A stretch of 64,000 nucleotides of DNA from Aradus depressus (Eukaryota > Arthropoda > Insecta > Hemiptera > Aradidae). Of the stretch, positions 29,925 through 40,479 are shown piece after piece (position 1 is the first letter of the stretch; the number at the start of each line of letters is the position of its first letter). The notes beneath the pieces were generated by a model. That model was not told the DNA's origin and searched no databases. It was given only the letters and a program-made list of their open reading frames with translations. The stretch covers positions 15,229,027 through 15,293,026 of the forward strand of contig OY759221.1 of the NCBI GenBank assembly GCA_963662175.1. The letters run 5' to 3'. The position numbers and the translations under genes were made by a program.

Positions 29925-30765
29925 GGCATTTTTTTTTTTTTTCCAGAGGTGTCTTCTTTTTTCTTCTTTGACAATATTTTGGGACACTTCCACGTCCCTT
30001 CTTCTGGTCACTACGATGAACGTCAAAAGTTCATAGTGACCAGAAGAAGGGGATGTGGTCCCGAAATATTGTTAAACAAGAAACCTCTGGAAAACAAATG
30101 CCGGAAAAAATCAACATATTAACATCCAAGAGAAGTTTAAGAAACACAAAGTACGTATATTTAGAATTCACGGATTTTTTTTTTTTTTATATATTTAACG
30201 CCCAATGTATTAAAAATGTGACCAGAAGAAGGGGATGTGGTCCCGAAATATTGTTAAACAAGAAACCTCTGGAAAACAAATGCCGGAAAAAATCAACATA
30301 TAAACATCCCAGAGAAGTTTAAGAAACACAAAGTACGTATATTTAGAATTCATGGATTTTTTTTTTTTATAGGTTAGGTTAGGTTAGGTTTTATGACTCA
30401 TGCCCGGGCTTTAACTACGAGGTCATATCGCCTACTACCAGAGCGCTCTTTCGTCACTCTGGTGGACATGAGCCCGACTCTACTGTGGGAGTCCTAAATT
30501 TTGCCTACCCTACATTTTTATTCATCTAGGGTAGGGGTCTTTAACGAGTACCTGACATCGTACAGGCTCGGGACCATCGCTTAACGTCCCATCCGAAGGA
30601 CGGCGTGCTTAAGTTTATTTTACCTCCCAGATAAAATAAACTAAGGGCCTCGGTCGGGCTACGAACCCACAACCTTGAGCTCAGAAGTCAAGCACGCATA
30701 CCACTGAGCTACCGGCGCCCTCTTTTTTTTTATATATTTAACGCCCAATGTATTAAAAATGTCTT
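29925..30765. repeat. large palindrome plus 182-bp tandem unit
   Basis: Arms of roughly 85-95 bp (29925-30022 and 30029-30113) are inverted copies containing CCAGAAGAAGGGGATGTGG. The unit starting GTGACCAGAAGAAGGGGATG at 30036 recurs at 30218, and the second unit is interrupted by a SINE-1 (30371-30722), resuming TTTAACGCCCAATGTATTAA. The piece CAGAAGA ... GGUCCC GAAA resembles a decayed hammerhead core. Mixed inverted and direct terminal copies are typical of Penelope-like elements; the assignment here is inference. Confidence 0.6.
30371..30722 (-). repeat. SINE-1 full-length copy with (AACCT)4 tail
   Basis: The 3' tail on the plus strand is AGGTTAGGTTAGGTTAGGTT (30371-30390). The head GGGCGCCGGTAGCTCAGTGG lies at the right end. 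It inserted in a T-rich site (TTTTTTTTAT on both sides), interrupting a tandem unit. Among the copies here it is one of the least diverged. Confidence 0.9.
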
Positions 30766-31075
30766 TTTTTGCGATCTTAGAATTCGAGGGAGATGTAGCC
30801 CATTTTTATTTTGGCACCACAATGGCTACGTTACTGGATGTTATTTACAAACTTATCTATAAAATAAAAACTCCGTATTTGAATCTGAGTCCGTAGTGGG
30901 TTCATGCAACCAAAACAACCCCTCCCCCTCTAGCCCACTACGGCCCCTAAAACATAAAAAAGAATCACTTCAACCCAAAATGAAATATGAAAGTCAAGTG
31001 CGGCTAGCTCGCTTCCATTTTTCCCGCCGGGACTTTTCTGAGCCCCTATTGGTTGACCAGTTCATCCCTTCCTTA
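30766..31075. other. no gene recognised
   Basis: No frame with a recognisable motif; the 30896-31165 frame runs into the Tigger TIR. Confidence 0.35.
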
Positions 31076-31077
31076 TA

Positions 31078-31755
31078 CAGTAGATTCCCGATAATTCGTA
31101 TGGTCAAGGGACTGACAGTTTGGTACGAATTATCGGGATTACCAATTATCGGGAGTACAAAATAAAAAAAATTAAAAACGTATTTATGCAAATATGTATG
31201 TATTAAGAAGTATGTACTATGTGGTAAGGATAAAAACTATGCAATAAACACTGTTTTATACTAAACTATACAATAAACAATACATGCAATAAAAAATATG
31301 TACATATGTTCTAGATTAAATAAACACCAATCAAACATTTGTTCGAAAAAATGTTAGAAAAGATCTATAAAATTTCTAAAACGTTCCCCCTCTCCTCATT
31401 TCCTTTGAGTGAAAAGAGTAGGAATTACATGAGATAATATGAGATTTCATAGAAACTGGTCTCTCTCACTCGCTCTCCCCTTTGGTTCTGTAGGAATCAC
31501 GTGATTGTCTCTGGTCTCTCACTGTCCTCTCTCTCCTTCTTGAAAACAGTACGAATTAACGAGGTTTTTAAGCTGGAAATATGAATTATGAGACGTTTTA
31601 AGTGACCTTGAGCATAAAAATAATACGAATTACCGAGGGGTCCGAAATGCATTGTTTTTATACTACTTATCGGGATTTTTTCTGGGGACCGGCAAATTTG
31701 TACGAATTAGCCGGAAATACGAATAATCGGGATACGAAATATCGGGATTCCACTG
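31078..31755. mobile_element. Tigger/pogo-like nonautonomous element
   Basis: TA on both sides, CAGTAGATTCCCGATAATTC at the left and, inverted at the right, CAGTGGAATCCCGATATTTC. Subterminal CCCGATAATTCG-like repeats occur near both ends. No coding trace. Confidence 0.8.
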
Positions 31756-31757
31756 TA

Positions 31758-32418
31758 TTGTATTGCTGACATGGTTTTCTCCGTACATCCTGCCAAGTTC
31801 TTGGTTGGCCTCCAATTCTTATATTTCCATTTTCATTATTTTATTTATTTAAATATGTTAGAACAATTAATATCCATAATTTTGTATATTACAATATACA
31901 TGGGGAAGTAAAAAATATCTGATATGGGCATACAAGGACTTTCGGTAGAAGTAATTTGTATAACCTCAGCTTTCAGTCCTATGCTATAATTTTGTTTCCC
32001 ATTGTATATTCTGAAGATGCCAGTAATACCCGTTTATGGAGAATCTTTTGAAAACCCTTCAGGACAGAGAGAGAGAGGGAGAGAAAGAGAGAGAGAGAAA
32101 CAAACGAAGACTTGCAAAATAAGTTTGTAACTCTTGTAAACTTTTAACCCTCCGGGGGGATGAGAGGTGGTGGAGTGGGGGAAAAGAGGCAGGGAATTGA
32201 AATCCTGTCGTTCCTCTCTAGCCCTCCTTCCTTCAACTTGTTTATATTCTCGTTGGGAATTATCAACTTTGTGGAGTAGGGAGAGTATAGCGTAGCAGGC
32301 CCAACAGGGGAATAGGCCTCAATAATTCCAATCAGAGAGAAACAAAAGGAGAAGGGGAAGGATTCCCTCAAGGAACTTTTCCTGATTTTTCTTATTTTTT
32401 ATTTATTTTTTTTTCCAT
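31758..32418. other. no gene recognised; (GA)n at about 32065-32100
   Basis: A GA-rich microsatellite lies at about 32065-32100. Otherwise no feature was seen; a 75-residue minus frame is unsupported. Confidence 0.4.
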
Positions 32419-32616
32419 TTGAATAGCAGAGGTCGGGTAAGGAAATGGAATGAAGGATTTGTTCCTCTTGTTGAGTTGGGGAAAAGCGATTTTCTCTTAA
32501 AAGATTTACATCCTGACTTCATTCAACTTAATTTTCCCACGCATGAGTTCCCCGGGCGAGCAAAGAAAAACCTAGATAGAGTTTTCAACCGAATTAGACG
32601 TTTCGAGGTCCCCTAA
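32419..32616 (+). CDS. unrecognised 65-residue ORF
   Basis: The frame starts MNSRGRVRKWNEGFVPLVEL, continues GKSDFLLKDLHPDFIQLNFP, and ends VFNRIRRFEVP. The amino-acid composition is protein-like (charged, aromatic, few low-complexity runs) in AT-rich DNA. I do not recognise it. It could be a fragment of a decayed transposon protein or a chance frame. No splice sites or promoter were identified. Confidence 0.2.
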   Translation: MNSRGRVRKWNEGFVPLVELGKSDFLLKDLHPDFIQLNFPTHEFPGRAKKNLDRVFNRIRRFEVP

Positions 32617-32624
32617 ACACGCTT

Positions 32625-32845
32625 GAACTTGAGTCACATGTGCTAACTTAGATCTCATTGCATTTTGGCTGAAACCAGACGTAAATTGAAACAACTTTAC
32701 TTTGAGTTATACAGAATACTTAAAGGCACATTTTATATGCCAGATGTTTGCCAAAAACCGTCTTGAAATGTCGTTCTGCAATTCATTTTTTAAAATGTTT
32801 GCTTGATTTACGTCATAACGGTTAAAAATTTTCCCCCTAGAAACT
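32625..32845 (+). repeat. Rep-E and Rep-D pieces
   Basis: GAGTCACATGTGCTAAC to about 32705 resembles 63810-63880. From there AAAACCGTCTTGAAATGTC matches Rep-D at 26240 and 33570. The same Rep-D to LINE junction occurs here and at 26340. Confidence 0.6.
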
Positions 32846-33000
32846 TTGTGAACATAGTCAGTGGATTGCAACTCAAAATTGGCAAACAAAACTGTAAAGG
32901 AATATCGTACAAGACAGAGCAGATACCGACGAGCCTCTGCGACTGGCCCTGGAGGAGGAACTACACGGACAGTCCAGACCAGAGCGTTGCGAGGACATAG
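32846..33000 (+). pseudogene. LINE ORF2 relic fragment
   Basis: Closely related to 26360-26510 and, in reverse, to 19410-19520 (encodes EPLRLALEEELHGQSRPERC in one frame). Ends abruptly at GCGAGGACATAG. Confidence 0.6.
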
Positions 33001-33384
33001 TAGAAATATCATATAAGACAATATGCACTTGTATTAAAAATGTTTGAAATTGTTGATTTTTTTTTGTATGTTACTTGTCACCTCTTCATCAAGAGAACAA
33101 TACATTGTAACTAAATCGTAAAATATAAATATTTATTTCATATCTTAATGAAATTAAAAAAAGTATCAATCAATTCTGCTAAAAAAAGAGTAGAAGTAAG
33201 ATGTTACTTTAATAAGTAATTAATGATGTCAGATGTACGATATCATTCCTTGCTAGTATTTCTTATTTATCAATCAGAAACTAAATGGTCCCACAACATC
33301 CTAGTATCACATAAATATGTATGTACCCCGATTGAGTTCAAAAGTATCGATTTAGTTCATATTCTAATTAATTTCAATACACAA
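33001..33384. other. AT-rich, no feature recognised
   Basis: No match seen. Confidence 0.35.
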
Positions 33385-33670
33385 ACAATCTTTTGATAAA
33401 TTGGTCACTTTTAGTTCAGACAAAAATATTTTCGTTTTCAACCAACGCAAAGAGAACATTTTTTCCTAGGTACATTTAACAAGATACCGTTCAAATTTAT
33501 GACCTAATCAAAAACTCTTCAAATAAAAGTTGTTGAAAAAACTAAGCGCACACATTATAAGATACATGCCGAAAAACGTCTTGAAATCACACTCCAAACT
33601 CATTTGTTTTGATTTTTGCTTGATTTAAGTCCTATCGAAAAAGTGGTATTAATCAAAAGTTCATTATTAA
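33385..33670 (+). repeat. Rep-D copy
   Basis: TTTTGATAAATTGGTCACTT, CTTCAAATAAAAGTTG and TTGATTTAAGTCCTATCGA match 26013-26340. Confidence 0.65.
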
Positions 33671-33959
33671 ATTTGCTACTGAAAAATGCCCTGAGATTTG
33701 AGAGACAACCAATAGGAACAATAGCGCCTCAAAGAACAATACACTTTCTTATATAATATTTGTTTGTAATTTCAAATTGATCAACTAAACGAGTTAATGA
33801 ACAGCTCATCTTGTCTTATTGAATATCGACTGATCCTTTGAGGTAGTTGTCTAATCCAGGAAGATACCTGTCGGTTCTCAACTCAGCAGAATGTCCCCTA
33901 GTTACAAAGATGCTGCCACAGGTCTTCTGTAGGTTGCCAACATCTGCAGGATCTTACTT

Positions 33960-34995
33960 GGCTTCTAAGTTGTTATCTCAGTGAGGATTTAAACATGGTT
34001 TGCGATGACAGGTTCTACCTATTTGCTCTTCTTCCAGTATAGCAACTTCACAGCGGAATTTGTAGCTATTGGCAAGGGTCTGAATGTCGTTATACCCCTT
34101 GGGAGACAACTGGTGATCTGTAGTGACTCCTTGTCGGCTCTATTGACCATGGGAAATCAGATCTGTGAACTTTCCAAGACATACGGTTGTCACCATATGT
34201 ATGATTGTATTCCATGTTCCCAGAATCCCCTATATCCCACCAAATATATTGCATACAATACTAACTGACTCTAAGGGGAAATTAATAACTAATATTATAA
34301 AAATATATCGAGACATATAACATATTTATAGTTTATTAATTGTATCTAGTTATTTTATTTTATATCTGTCGAGCCGTGCCTGGACCCCAAATTGTAAGTA
34401 CAATATATATTTATTTGCTTCACTCGTGTCTCTTTTTCTATTACGATACCACTACCCCTTACGCCCTTTTCAGATATTCACTTCCACTGCGTATACCCTT
34501 GATACTTTCCAAATAATCCTAATTAACTGGTAGCAATCGTAATACGGTTAGCCATTGGGTCATTAAGGGCAAACCAGATTTCAGTTGCTTTCCTATGGAT
34601 CCCAGGTTATTGTAGAATTGCTGGTAACGAATCAGCTGATACGTATGCCAAGCGCGCCATACTATAAGGACTGTCCGCATCCGAAGTCCCCATAAGTGAT
34701 TAGATTGCCTACATAATGGATCAAATGGTAGGTACCTTAATAAGCTGAGGGTCATCAAAAGCTCCACTTGAGTCTGGAACACCTCAACAAGAGACACAAG
34801 GAAAGAAGAAGTAATTTTGACTCGGTTACGTATAGGGCACACCAGGCTGACCCCATGGATATCTGATGGCTCAGGAACCTCCTCCTCTGTGTCAGTCCTG
34901 CTGGGTGGGACTGTCTGTCAGACACATCCTTACCTGGATGTCTAATTAGAATTCCAACCTTGCGATGGATATTTCCGAAATTCTATTTTATGACA
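33960..34995 (+). pseudogene. jockey-type LINE ORF2 relic (RNase H and C terminus), interrupted
   Basis: 33985-34165 reads SNFTAEFVAIGKGLNVVIPL then GRQLVICSDSLSALLTM, with the RNase H Glu (TAEF) and Asp (CSDS). About 360 bp of unrelated AT-rich DNA follows. Then 34580-34680 reads SVAFLWIPGYCRIAGNESAD followed by TYAKRA, the last RNase H motif, and 34815-34905 reads a LTRLRIGHTRLTHGYLM-like C-terminal motif (in the minus-strand listing this region appears only as a shadow). Multiple stops make it a pseudogene. RNase H followed by 'RIGHTRLTHGYL' is typical of jockey/I-type ORF2. Confidence 0.75.
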
Positions 34996-35194
34996 AGTCT
35001 CAAATTACCCAACTATTTCATTTTCTGCACTTCACAAACCTCCTATCTAAATTATAAAACAAAATTGTCTTCATCACATAGTCTTCGACAGCTATTTCGA
35101 CCTTTATTATAAATTCGTGCCCATCCAAATTAGTCCGCTAGGATCTCCACAGACCTACATTTATCAGACATTCATGTCCCCCATGGTCGAAAGG

Positions 35195-35400
35195 ACGTTT
35201 TGACAATTTTCGCGATGAAGTCTGTCCGTGTCTATGTGATTTGGAACTGAGCACTCGTAACTAGATAAAAACGATTCTAGCAATGAACTTGAAACTTGAC
35301 GATATCACTTGTGCTATTATAGAACTGATAAGCTTTTGGTGAAAATCAGACGAAAATTAAGAACCACTTTCAGGGCCTTAGTACATTTTAGAAGTAAAAG
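35195..35400 (+). repeat. Rep-E copy
   Basis: GACGTTTTGACAATTTTCGC, AACGATTCTAGCAATGAACT and CAGACGAAAATTAAGAACCA correspond to blocks at 63660-63905. Family unknown. Confidence 0.65.
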
Positions 35401-35439
35401 TTTCCCGGGGCATTAATATAGAGACTTCCGAATCTTATA

Positions 35440-35805
35440 AATTTTCTGTCATTTATTACTTCAGTTATTAGGTGTTTTGAGTCGAGACCCCTCTCTCAAT
35501 CCATTCGGATCCCGCTGAAAATTATTAGATGTTATTCCTATAGGTTTTGAATTTACATATGAAACTTTTGTCTTAATTCTCCCTCCCCGATCCCCCTAAT
35601 TCCCCCTCCTTCCATATTGCCGAATCGGCTCAAAATCGAAAGGTGTCGGACTTATGGAGTTCTGGGTAGGACACTCACAGTAGAGCCAGACTCATGTCCA
35701 CCATGTTCTGGTAGTAGGCGATGTGACCTCGTAGTTAACTAACTCGAATTTCTGACCGATTACAAAACTTCCCCTATACCTCGTATAGCTGTGGAACTAA
35801 AAGAC
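35440..35805 (+). repeat. hp family copy with SINE-1 3' piece
   Basis: The left body and the end stem-loop (CTTCCCCTATACCTCGTATA) are present. A SINE-1 3' fragment (35685-35740, +, GACTCATGTCCACC ... GACCTCGTAGTTAA) sits between. Confidence 0.75.
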
Positions 35806-36013
35806 TGATTTGAGTCATAATTCGGTCCAAAATTGCCATAAAAAGAGAAGTTGAGAGAAATAATTTTATGAAAATCAATTTTGAAACAGAAGGGAGTAAG
35901 GGGTGTTGAAAATAAGAAGAAATAAGGAGCAAATATTGGTGGAAATCTGAGTCTAACGGGAGTTTTATGGGGCTGAGGGCGTCGATTAGGACATTAAGGG
36001 GCCCCATTTCCAA

Positions 36014-36278
36014 GTCGGGGCCCCCCTGGCATTACCGGCCTCAGGCGCTAATTATCATGAATCAAATATCAATTTTGTGGGGGGGTCGGAGCACACTCCC
36101 CACTGTCTTGGCGTTAATTATGCAGAAGCTACTCTGGCGGAAACAGTGCGCCCAAGTGCTACGCCAAATTACCATCAACATCTCATTTTTGATACTGATG
36201 AAGGCCTTTCTTCTTTTATTCCAACGAAGATCCAAACCAATTGATGCTCTATCACCTTATATTTTTTATTTTATTTTT
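36014..36278. other. no gene recognised
   Basis: The 133-residue plus frame (35967-36368) has no recognisable motif and runs into an hp end; not called. Confidence 0.35.
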
Positions 36279-36405
36279 TTACTTCTCTTTTTTACAAAGT
36301 ATAGGGGAAGTTATGAAATCTGTCAAAAATTTGATGCTGAGGTTTCACAAGAATTTCTTATTTTTTGAACCCTGATTCCAAAAAAAAAAGAAAAAAATAT
36401 GTCTA
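36279..36405 (-). repeat. hp family, hairpin-end fragment
   Basis: ACAAAGTATAGGGGAAGTTA then GAAATCTGTCAAAAATTTGA in minus orientation. Confidence 0.7.
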
Positions 36406-36410
36406 TATTT

Positions 36411-37012
36411 AATTAGTTATTGTGACTCATACCCAGGTCTTAACTATAAGGTCATATCGCCTACTACCAGAGCGCTCTTTCATCGCTCTTATGGACATGA
36501 GCTTGACTTTGCTGTAAAAGTCCTAAATTTTGCCTACATTTGTTTATTCACTTAGGGTAGGAGTACTTACTTACTTTCCCTGGCGCTTCGGTCCTTGTAG
36601 AACCTGGGCCTCCGCAACAATCTTCCACCATTCTACTCTATCCTCGGCCTCCCGTCTCCATCTTCTCACACCCATCGTTCTGAGGTCGTCCTCCAGCCAA
36701 CGTAAGCGGGGTCTACCTCTTCTTCTTTGTCCTCCCGGGTGTCCCTCCAGTATCCTCCTCGGCAATCTATCTGGTTGCATCCTCTGTAAATGCCCCAGTC
36801 ATCGGAGCCGTCCCTGCTTCACTAAGGCCACCAGGTCCGGGCTCTTGTACAGGTCCCTCAGCTCCCCATTGGTCCGTATCCTCCATCTTAGGGTAGGAGT
36901 ACCTTGGCTAATATTCATCGAACATAACACCAAAAAAAACAAAAAAAAAACGAGTACCTGACGTCGTAAAAGGCTCGGGACCATCGCTTCCTCAGGTAAA
37001 AAACCTAAAAGC
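36411..37012 (-). repeat. SINE-1 copy split by a LINE fragment
   Basis: The 3' end (minus) is near 36425, the body runs to the TSD at 36551-36566, and resumes at 36903 with ACGAGTACCTGACGTCG-like sequence after a short spacer. The head is missing. Confidence 0.8.
36567..36886 (-). mobile_element. LINE 3' fragment, perfect 16-bp TSD
   Basis: CTTAGGGTAGGAGTAC flanks it at 36551-36566 and 36887-36902. On the minus strand it encodes RWRIRTNGELRDLYKSPDLV, then ALVKQGRLR, a stop in place of Trp, LGHLQRMQPDRLPRRILEGH, and GRPRLRWLEDDLRTMGVRRW, the same C-terminal module as 62698-63327. The 3' tail is a (GTAA)n run, unlike the (GAA)n tail of that copy, so it belongs to a different subfamily. Confidence 0.9.
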
Positions 37013-37503
37013 GTCAATCTTGAGAATTTCAAGCCAAATCGGCCAAAGATAAGATGGAGGGGCGAGGGGGCCTAAGCTCTACTAATTGCCGTTTTAATGA
37101 ACCGAAATTCCAAACTTAAATTCAAATCCCTATAAGGACAAGAGGAGACTGTACTCAAGAACCCAATAGCTGCCTATGTAATGAAAGCATCGACATGAAA
37201 TTTTATATTTAAATCCAAAACACGATGAGGACGCTTGTTATCAATCCTAATCGGCCAAAGAGAAAAGGAACGGGAATTACTCAAAAATTCTAATAACTGC
37301 CGATGTAATGAATGTATCGACACAATATTTTGTTTGAGGATTCAGAAGCCCAAGTTATCAATATCTATATATACAATATTTTGAGCCAAATTGATTTTGG
37401 AGGGAGAGCGAAAATTTAATTGATTAATTCGTGCAGGGGCGGTGAATCATTAAAAACTTAACGATAGTTTCCCCTACACTCCGTATAGCTGGGGAGGTAA
37501 TAA
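37013..37503 (-). repeat. hp family, fold-back copy
   Basis: A minus-oriented body (to GTGCAGGGGCGGTGAATCA at about 37450) is joined to a plus-oriented hairpin end (TTTCCCCTACACTCCGTATA). Confidence 0.65.
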
Positions 37504-37595
37504 TGTGGGTAACAATGTTTTTTTTAGTAAAGTAACAAGTAGCACATCATATTAAATATTCTCTCCCGAATTTTTTTCATAAATATATAATAATA

Positions 37596-37632
37596 CGGTG
37601 TTAATAATAATAATAATAATTATTATTATTAC
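37596..37632. repeat. (AAT)n microsatellite
   Basis: TAATAATAATAATAAT followed by ATTATTATT, so locally palindromic. Confidence 0.9.
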
Positions 37633-37713
37633 TTATTTTCTTTAAACCATAACATGGTAATAGGACGTCGAAGGAAGGTTTTCATTAAGATAGCTTATAA
37701 ATTAGATACAGTT

Positions 37714-37983
37714 AGTTACTCTGGTGGACATGAGCCCGACTCTTCTGTGGGAGTCTTAAATTTTGTCTACCCTAAATTTTTATTCACCTAGAGCAGGGGT
37801 CTTTAACGAGTACCTGACATCGTACAGGCTCAGGACCATCGCTTAACGTCCCATCCGGAAGACGGAGTGCTTAAGTTTATTTTATCTCCCTGATAAAATG
37901 AACTAAGGGCCTCGGCCGGGTTTCGAACCCACGATCTTGAGCTCAGAAGGCAAGCTCGCATACCACTGAGCTACCGGCGCCCC
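37714..37983 (-). repeat. SINE-1 copy, 3'-truncated
   Basis: Head GGGCGCCGGTAGCTCAGTGG and B box GGGTTCGAAACCCGG intact on the minus strand; the last 60 bp of the body are missing. Confidence 0.9.
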
Positions 37984-38444
37984 CTAAATTAGATACATAA
38001 ACAGATATTAACTCTTAGAGTTTGACACACATGGATTAAAATTAGAATACTGCTAAAAAGTAAAAAAAAAATGAATTGAAAATATGAGTATAAAAATAAT
38101 TATATTATACAGCAGATAAAGTATTTAGTAAATACAGTGGATACATTTTTTAAATTTAATTAAAATCAATATATTTGATAACTTTGTTCACAATGTGCGA
38201 AATATAGAATTGTTATATCCTCTATCTTGGCTATAATCCCCCCTTCCGACAAATTAGCGCAATAACTAGTAAGATTAAAAATGGGATTTTACTTAAATTA
38301 AACAGTTTATCACAGCAAACTCGTGCATAAGTAGAAATTGTATCAAAATTGAAATCTCGACTCAATTTTACATACAAACAGTATCGCAACAGGAATCTAC
38401 ATACATGTACAAAGGGCTCCAGGCCCACTATTCGTCTCGTTTCC
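37984..38444. other. AT-rich, no gene recognised
   Basis: A 65-residue minus frame (38231-38428) has no recognisable motif. Confidence 0.35.
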
Positions 38445-38515
38445 CAAGCATTCGGAAAGTGAATTGATTAATCTGTGGAAGTACATTGCCGGGTGATTCA
38501 TCGACGACTTTTTTA
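38445..38515 (-). repeat. hp family, left-terminus fragment
   Basis: GAAGTACATTGCCGGGTGAT then TCATCGACGACTTTTTT. Confidence 0.75.
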
Positions 38516-38527
38516 TTTATTGAACAG

Positions 38528-39021
38528 GATAAAGGAATATACACACACTAAAGGAATATAAATACACTAAAGGAATATACATACACTAAAGGAATATACA
38601 CCCACTAAAGGAATATAAATACACTAAAGGAATATACATACACTAAAGGAATATACACCCACTAAAGGAATATAAATACACTAAAGGAATATACATACAC
38701 TAAAGGAATATACACCCACTAAAGGAATATAAATACACTAAAGGAATATACACCCACTAAAGGAATATAAATACACTAAAGGAATATACATACACTAAAG
38801 GAATATACACTCACTAAAGGAATATAAATACACTAAAGGAATATACACCCACTAAAGGAATATACATACACTAAAGGAATATACACCCACTAAAGGAATA
38901 TAAATACACTAAAGGAATATACATACACTAAAGGAATATACACCCACTAAAGGAATATAAATACACTAAAGGAATATACATACACTAAAGGAATATACAC
39001 CCACTAAAGGAATATAAACTT
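38528..39021 (+). repeat. 19-bp minisatellite with A-B-C higher-order pattern
   Basis: Twenty-six exact-length 19-bp units share ACTAAAGGAATATA and differ in the last five bases: AATAC (A), CATAC (B) or CACCC (C; one CACTC). After the first C-like unit the order is mostly ABC, giving a 57-bp higher-order unit, with AC and ACBC exceptions in the middle. Confidence 0.97.
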
Positions 39022-39935
39022 CAAACACTACTTGTCAATATTTTCACTATATTGGTCAAAATTACACGACTATAGTTTCGCCTCTTACGGCATTATCAAG
39101 TGAACTAAACAGAGAGTACTGCTGAACTAACACAAGGCAGGACAAACAAGGTCATAAATTAGACATGTGACAAGAAAGTAAATGTAAACAATAATGTACA
39201 AAATGGAGACATTACAACATTCAAGTCTAACAGAAATATGAAACAAAACTTAATTGAATAGTTGACAATATAGTCTTAATCTATTGTTATATGAATAAAA
39301 CCTTATTATTATGTATAAATCTCTCTTTAAATAAAGTTTGACTGCATGTACTTAAGGTTTAAATGTATTTAAGGTTCGAAATTGTCTTAAATATTGAGGT
39401 TTTACAATGGCGATGGATTAAGTTCTATTTGTTCATTGAGCATAATAAAGTTTTGGTTTTTGTTAAGTTTATTAATTTCTAAAGCTTTTAATAGGTTAAG
39501 GGACTGGCCTTTATGGCTTATGTGTAGAATTTTCATATTGTCCTCTGAGAAAGGTAGGTCATTGGATTCAATCCCATTTTATCCTGTTCATTATGAATTT
39601 TTATTTATTATTATTTTATTATTTTTAGTTCAATACTTTTTATTTATTGTCGTAATATGTTGACTAATACTATCAATACACTTTGAAGTGAACAAACGGC
39701 ATCGATTCGTTCCAAAACATTAATTTTTTCATGGATTCTAAGCGATGTGTGCGGACCACTACACGTCATTTTTATTTAAACACTCTAACCAGATCAAAGG
39801 TTTGTTTTAAACTGACTGAAAACTGTTGCAGAACGTGATAATGTAATTGATTTCAAATAAAATGTTCAAAATTCAGTTTCCATGAATTTCCAATCCCGAT
39901 ATATAGTTATGAAAATTGAAAAAAATGGTAGACGG
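39022..39935. other. no gene recognised
   Basis: AT-rich DNA. An 89-residue frame (39394-39663) is hydrophobic and AT-driven; not supported as a gene. Confidence 0.4.
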
Positions 39936-40063
39936 TTCCCAGAACGAATTATTCAATAAAGTTTTCTCAGGATTTTTGAGTTGAGTCTCTTTTACTTCCC
40001 TTATCTTTGGCTAAATTTGCTGAAAATGAAAAATCGTGCCTTTTAGGTTTTTGAATTTAAATA

Positions 40064-40315
40064 AATAAAACAAACTTATTTTTTGAAATATTGTCTATTC
40101 CACTAAAGTATATTCATAAAAATACAACTACCGGTTTCGGCCTCACACCATCGTCAGGTCTAGTTATGAACAGACCTGACGATGGTGTGAGGCCGAAACC
40201 GGTAGTTGTATTTTTATAAATATCTTTAGTGGAACAGACAATATTTCAAAAAATAAGTTTTGTTTTATTTATTTATTACAAATTCCACAATATGTCCGCG
40301 TTCCTCAACTTAGAA
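40064..40315. mobile_element. Penelope-like terminal repeats in inverted arrangement, 17-bp TSD
   Basis: Flanked by GTTTTTGAATTTAAATA on both sides. The inside is a near-perfect palindrome with arms of about 95 bp around 40163, each containing a hammerhead-like core (CCTGACGATGGTGTGAGGCC then GAAACCGG). The right arm continues to ATGTCCGCGTTCCTCAACTT, the same end as the PLE copy at 42190-42344. Inverted terminal copies without the coding region are a known Penelope-like arrangement. Confidence 0.75.
40173..40210 (+). ncRNA. hammerhead-like motif in Penelope-like terminal repeat
   Basis: CUGACGA, U, GGU-GUGAG-GCC, GAAA, CCGGUA. The GAAACCGGUA stretch gives a palindromic ACCGGU mini-stem III with GUA as cleavage triplet. 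An inverted copy lies on the minus strand at about 40122-40160. Confidence 0.5.
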
Positions 40316-40479
40316 GTTTTTGAATTTAAATATGAAATCGAAAATCAATCATCGAAACATTCATAACATACATAGTTATTAGAGTGTTTGTGTTAATCGC
40401 CCTACCTTCCCCCTCTTCCCTTTATCCGATTTTACTGAAAAGAGAAGCTCTTCGAGAGTAGTTCTTTAGCAATTACGGG

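Larger units (their letters stand above)
39936..40445 (+). repeat. hp family copy split by a Penelope-like insertion
   Basis: The body to GTTTTTGAATTTAAATA (40047-40063) resumes with the same 17 bp at 40316-40332, followed by TGAAATCGAAAATCAATC. The hairpin end is missing. Confidence 0.75.

Noticed and set aside
30371..30390. TTAGG-type repeat as a telomere or internal telomeric site
   Set aside because: Only four units, and they form the 3' tail of a SINE-1 copy; the same tail appears in other SINE-1 copies.
38528..39021. CRISPR-like array
   Set aside because: The units are contiguous 19-bp tandem repeats without spacers, in eukaryotic DNA.
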